A program made the translations under genes and the position numbers. The notes under the pieces are model-generated. The model did not search any database. It was not told the origin of the DNA and worked only from the letters and a program-made list of their open reading frames with translations. DNA of 64,000 bases from Kaistella chaponensis (GTDB lineage Bacteria; Bacteroidota; Bacteroidia; Flavobacteriales; Weeksellaceae): positions 62,001 through 126,000 of the forward strand of contig NZ_FTOI01000008.1 in assembly GCF_900156725.1 (NCBI RefSeq), written 5' to 3'. This document shows, one piece after another, positions 62,911 through 64,000 of the stretch (the stretch's first letter is position 1; each line of letters begins with the position of its first letter).

Positions 62911-62927
62911 AGCATAATCAATAATTT

Positions 62928-64000
62928 ATGAATGATATGGCAATTAAAATAGCTGAAATTTCAGACGATGAATTTCAATTAGGATCTACCAATATTCTCA
63001 ACGGATTAAAAGAAGATTTAAAATTAGTTTCAGGCAAAAACATATTCCCCGTAAATGTATTTCCGCCAATAATACAGAAACTCGTCGGTGAATTAGAAAC
63101 AACCTTAAATTTCTCTCCAGATTATACTTCTGCTGCTATTTTATATGCGGTTTCGGTTTCGATTGGAAATCGAATTCAACTGAAAGTAAAAAACAGTTGG
63201 TTAGAAAAATCAAATTTATATATGGTTCTTGTTGGTAGAACGGGAGATGTGAAAAGTCACTCGGTTTCGTTTTGTCTTCATCCTTTGATGAACTTAGATA
63301 AGCAGAATTTTGACCACTATCTTTTAAAGAAAAAAGAATTTGAACAATTACCAATTGAGGAAAAGTCTAAAACTACAGTTCCAGTTCTTCGGCAGTTATT
63401 GCTGAATGATTTTACGCCGGAAGCATTTGTAAAAGCCCACTATTTTAATCCGAGAGGAATTGGTTTATACACCGATGAGATTGCAGGTTTCTTTAATTCT
63501 TTTAATCAATATCGAAAGGGAAGTGAGGAAGAATCCTATTTGTCTGCTTGGAGTGGGAAACCTATTATTAAAAATAGAATTTCTGGCGATGAAATGAGAG
63601 TTGACAATACAAAAGTAGATATTATCGGAACTATGCAGGAAGCTATTTTATCTAGTGTTTTTCAATCAAATAAAATGAAAAATGGTTTTATCGATCGTCT
63701 TCTTTTTGTGTTACCTCATAAATATGTTGATAATAAATGGAATGATAAAGATTTAGATGAAAAATATATTGGATGGTATTCAGAATTCATAGAGAAAACT
63801 TTTCAGCTCTCAGAAAATTCTGAAATTATACTCGAATTTCATCCCGAAGCAAAAGAATATCTGTACAAATGGCAGAATAGCCAAAAAAACGATTTTGATT
63901 TTGAATACCAACGAGGAATTTCTGTCAAATTGCAACAATATGTTTTGCGATTTTCAATTCTTTTAGAAGTCATTTATTCAATTTGTAATGATGAAAAACT
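62928..64000 (+). CDS. DUF3987 domain-containing protein, truncated by the window end
   Basis: The open frame runs from ATG 62928 to the end without a stop (at least 357 residues). Its start MNDMAIKIAEISDDEF is followed by LEKSNLYMVLVGRTGDVKSHS, a P-loop-like block at about 103-110, then TDEIAGFFNSFNQYRKG and SYLSAWSG, the pattern I recall for DUF3987 proteins of mobile elements (primase/helicase-associated ATPases). The P-loop lacks the glycine normally before Lys109 (Val108 instead). It probably serves replication or mobilisation of the element. Confidence 0.75.
   Translation, partial: MNDMAIKIAEISDDEFQLGSTNILNGLKEDLKLVSGKNIFPVNVFPPIIQKLVGELETTLNFSPDYTSAAILYAVSVSIGNRIQLKVKNSWLEKSNLYMVLVGRTGDVKSHSVSFCLHPLMNLDKQNFDHYLLKKKEFEQLPIEEKSKTTVPVLRQLLLNDFTPEAFVKAHYFNPRGIGLYTDEIAGFFNSFNQYRKGSEEESYLSAWSGKPIIKNRISGDEMRVDNTKVDIIGTMQEAILSSVFQSNKMKNGFIDRLLFVLPHKYVDNKWNDKDLDEKYIGWYSEFIEKTFQLSENSEIILEFHPEAKEYLYKWQNSQKNDFDFEYQRGISVKLQQYVLRFSILLEVIYSICNDEK

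Larger units (their letters stand above)
60344..64000 (+). mobile_element. left end of an integrated element (continues past the window)
   Basis: The element begins at the RNA-gene 3' end fragment and carries, in order, a tyrosine recombinase, a hypothetical gene, an excisionase-type HTH gene and a DUF3987 gene. This order is common at the ends of Bacteroidota integrative elements. The right end and any transfer genes are not visible, so its class (mobilisable, conjugative, phage or satellite) cannot be decided. Confidence 0.7.

Overview
The window looks like a chromosomal segment of a Flavobacteriia bacterium, most likely the Chryseobacterium/Kaistella group (Weeksellaceae). The reasons are low G+C, a SusC/SusD pair, a BshC bacillithiol synthase, a Bacteroidota 'putative porin', a GYDIA-type GHMP kinase, and many promoters of the Bacteroidota type (TAnnTTTG at -7) instead of sigma70 boxes. 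The genus is an inference from gene style, not a measured match. No gene-free stretch exceeds 300 bases; the longest are 45255-45531 and 60222-60495, and both carry annotated sites.

Layout. (1) 23-4114: pth, then an inorganic-carbon locus of two beta-carbonic anhydrases around a SulP anion transporter and a small exported protein. (2) 4251-18899: an unusual acyl-assembly region mixed with glycosyltransferases. It holds an ACP fused to an LnmK-like acyltransferase/decarboxylase domain, two hexapeptide acyltransferases, a KASIII-ACP-SDR cassette, and a plus-strand operon of methyltransferase, YdjC-type deacetylase, FkbH-like glyceryl-ACP synthase, ACP, MaoC-like dehydratase, SDR, MBOAT and an SGNH-like membrane-anchored partner. 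(3) 18891-40300: about 21 tightly packed minus-strand genes for a surface polysaccharide, read from ugd downward. They include Wzm/Wzt ABC export, a methyltransferase, GDP-perosamine synthase, Gmd, Fcl, AsnB-type amidotransferase, a GNAT and many GT2/GT4 glycosyltransferases. (4) 40482-45254: the conserved rimP-nusA-infB operon behind a palindromic promoter and a terminator-like leader hairpin. (5) 45532-50041: a SusC/SusD pair with a strong dyad inside its promoter. (6) 50243-60221: housekeeping and envelope genes (porin, bshC, LysM protein, fabD, GHMP kinase, pckA, VTT membrane protein). (7) About 60344 to the window end: the left end of an integrated element, starting at what looks like the 3' end of a minus-strand tmRNA- or tRNA-type gene, with tyrosine recombinase, a hypothetical gene, an excisionase-like HTH protein and a truncated DUF3987 gene.

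How it may work together. Regions 2 and 3 probably make one modified O-antigen or capsule. Ugd supplies UDP-glucuronate, Gmd plus Fcl supplies GDP-fucose, and Gmd plus the PerA-like enzyme supplies GDP-perosamine. Glycosyltransferases build the chain, AsnB may amidate uronates, a methyltransferase may cap the chain, and Wzm/Wzt exports it. The ACP-based genes would build one or more uncommon small acyl groups (from glycerate units through FkbH, from an acyl-CoA through LnmK-like or KASIII chemistry) that are attached to sugars in the cytoplasm by GNAT or hexapeptide acyltransferases, or after export by the MBOAT/SGNH pair. The individual families are recognisable; this combination is the most interesting part of the window.
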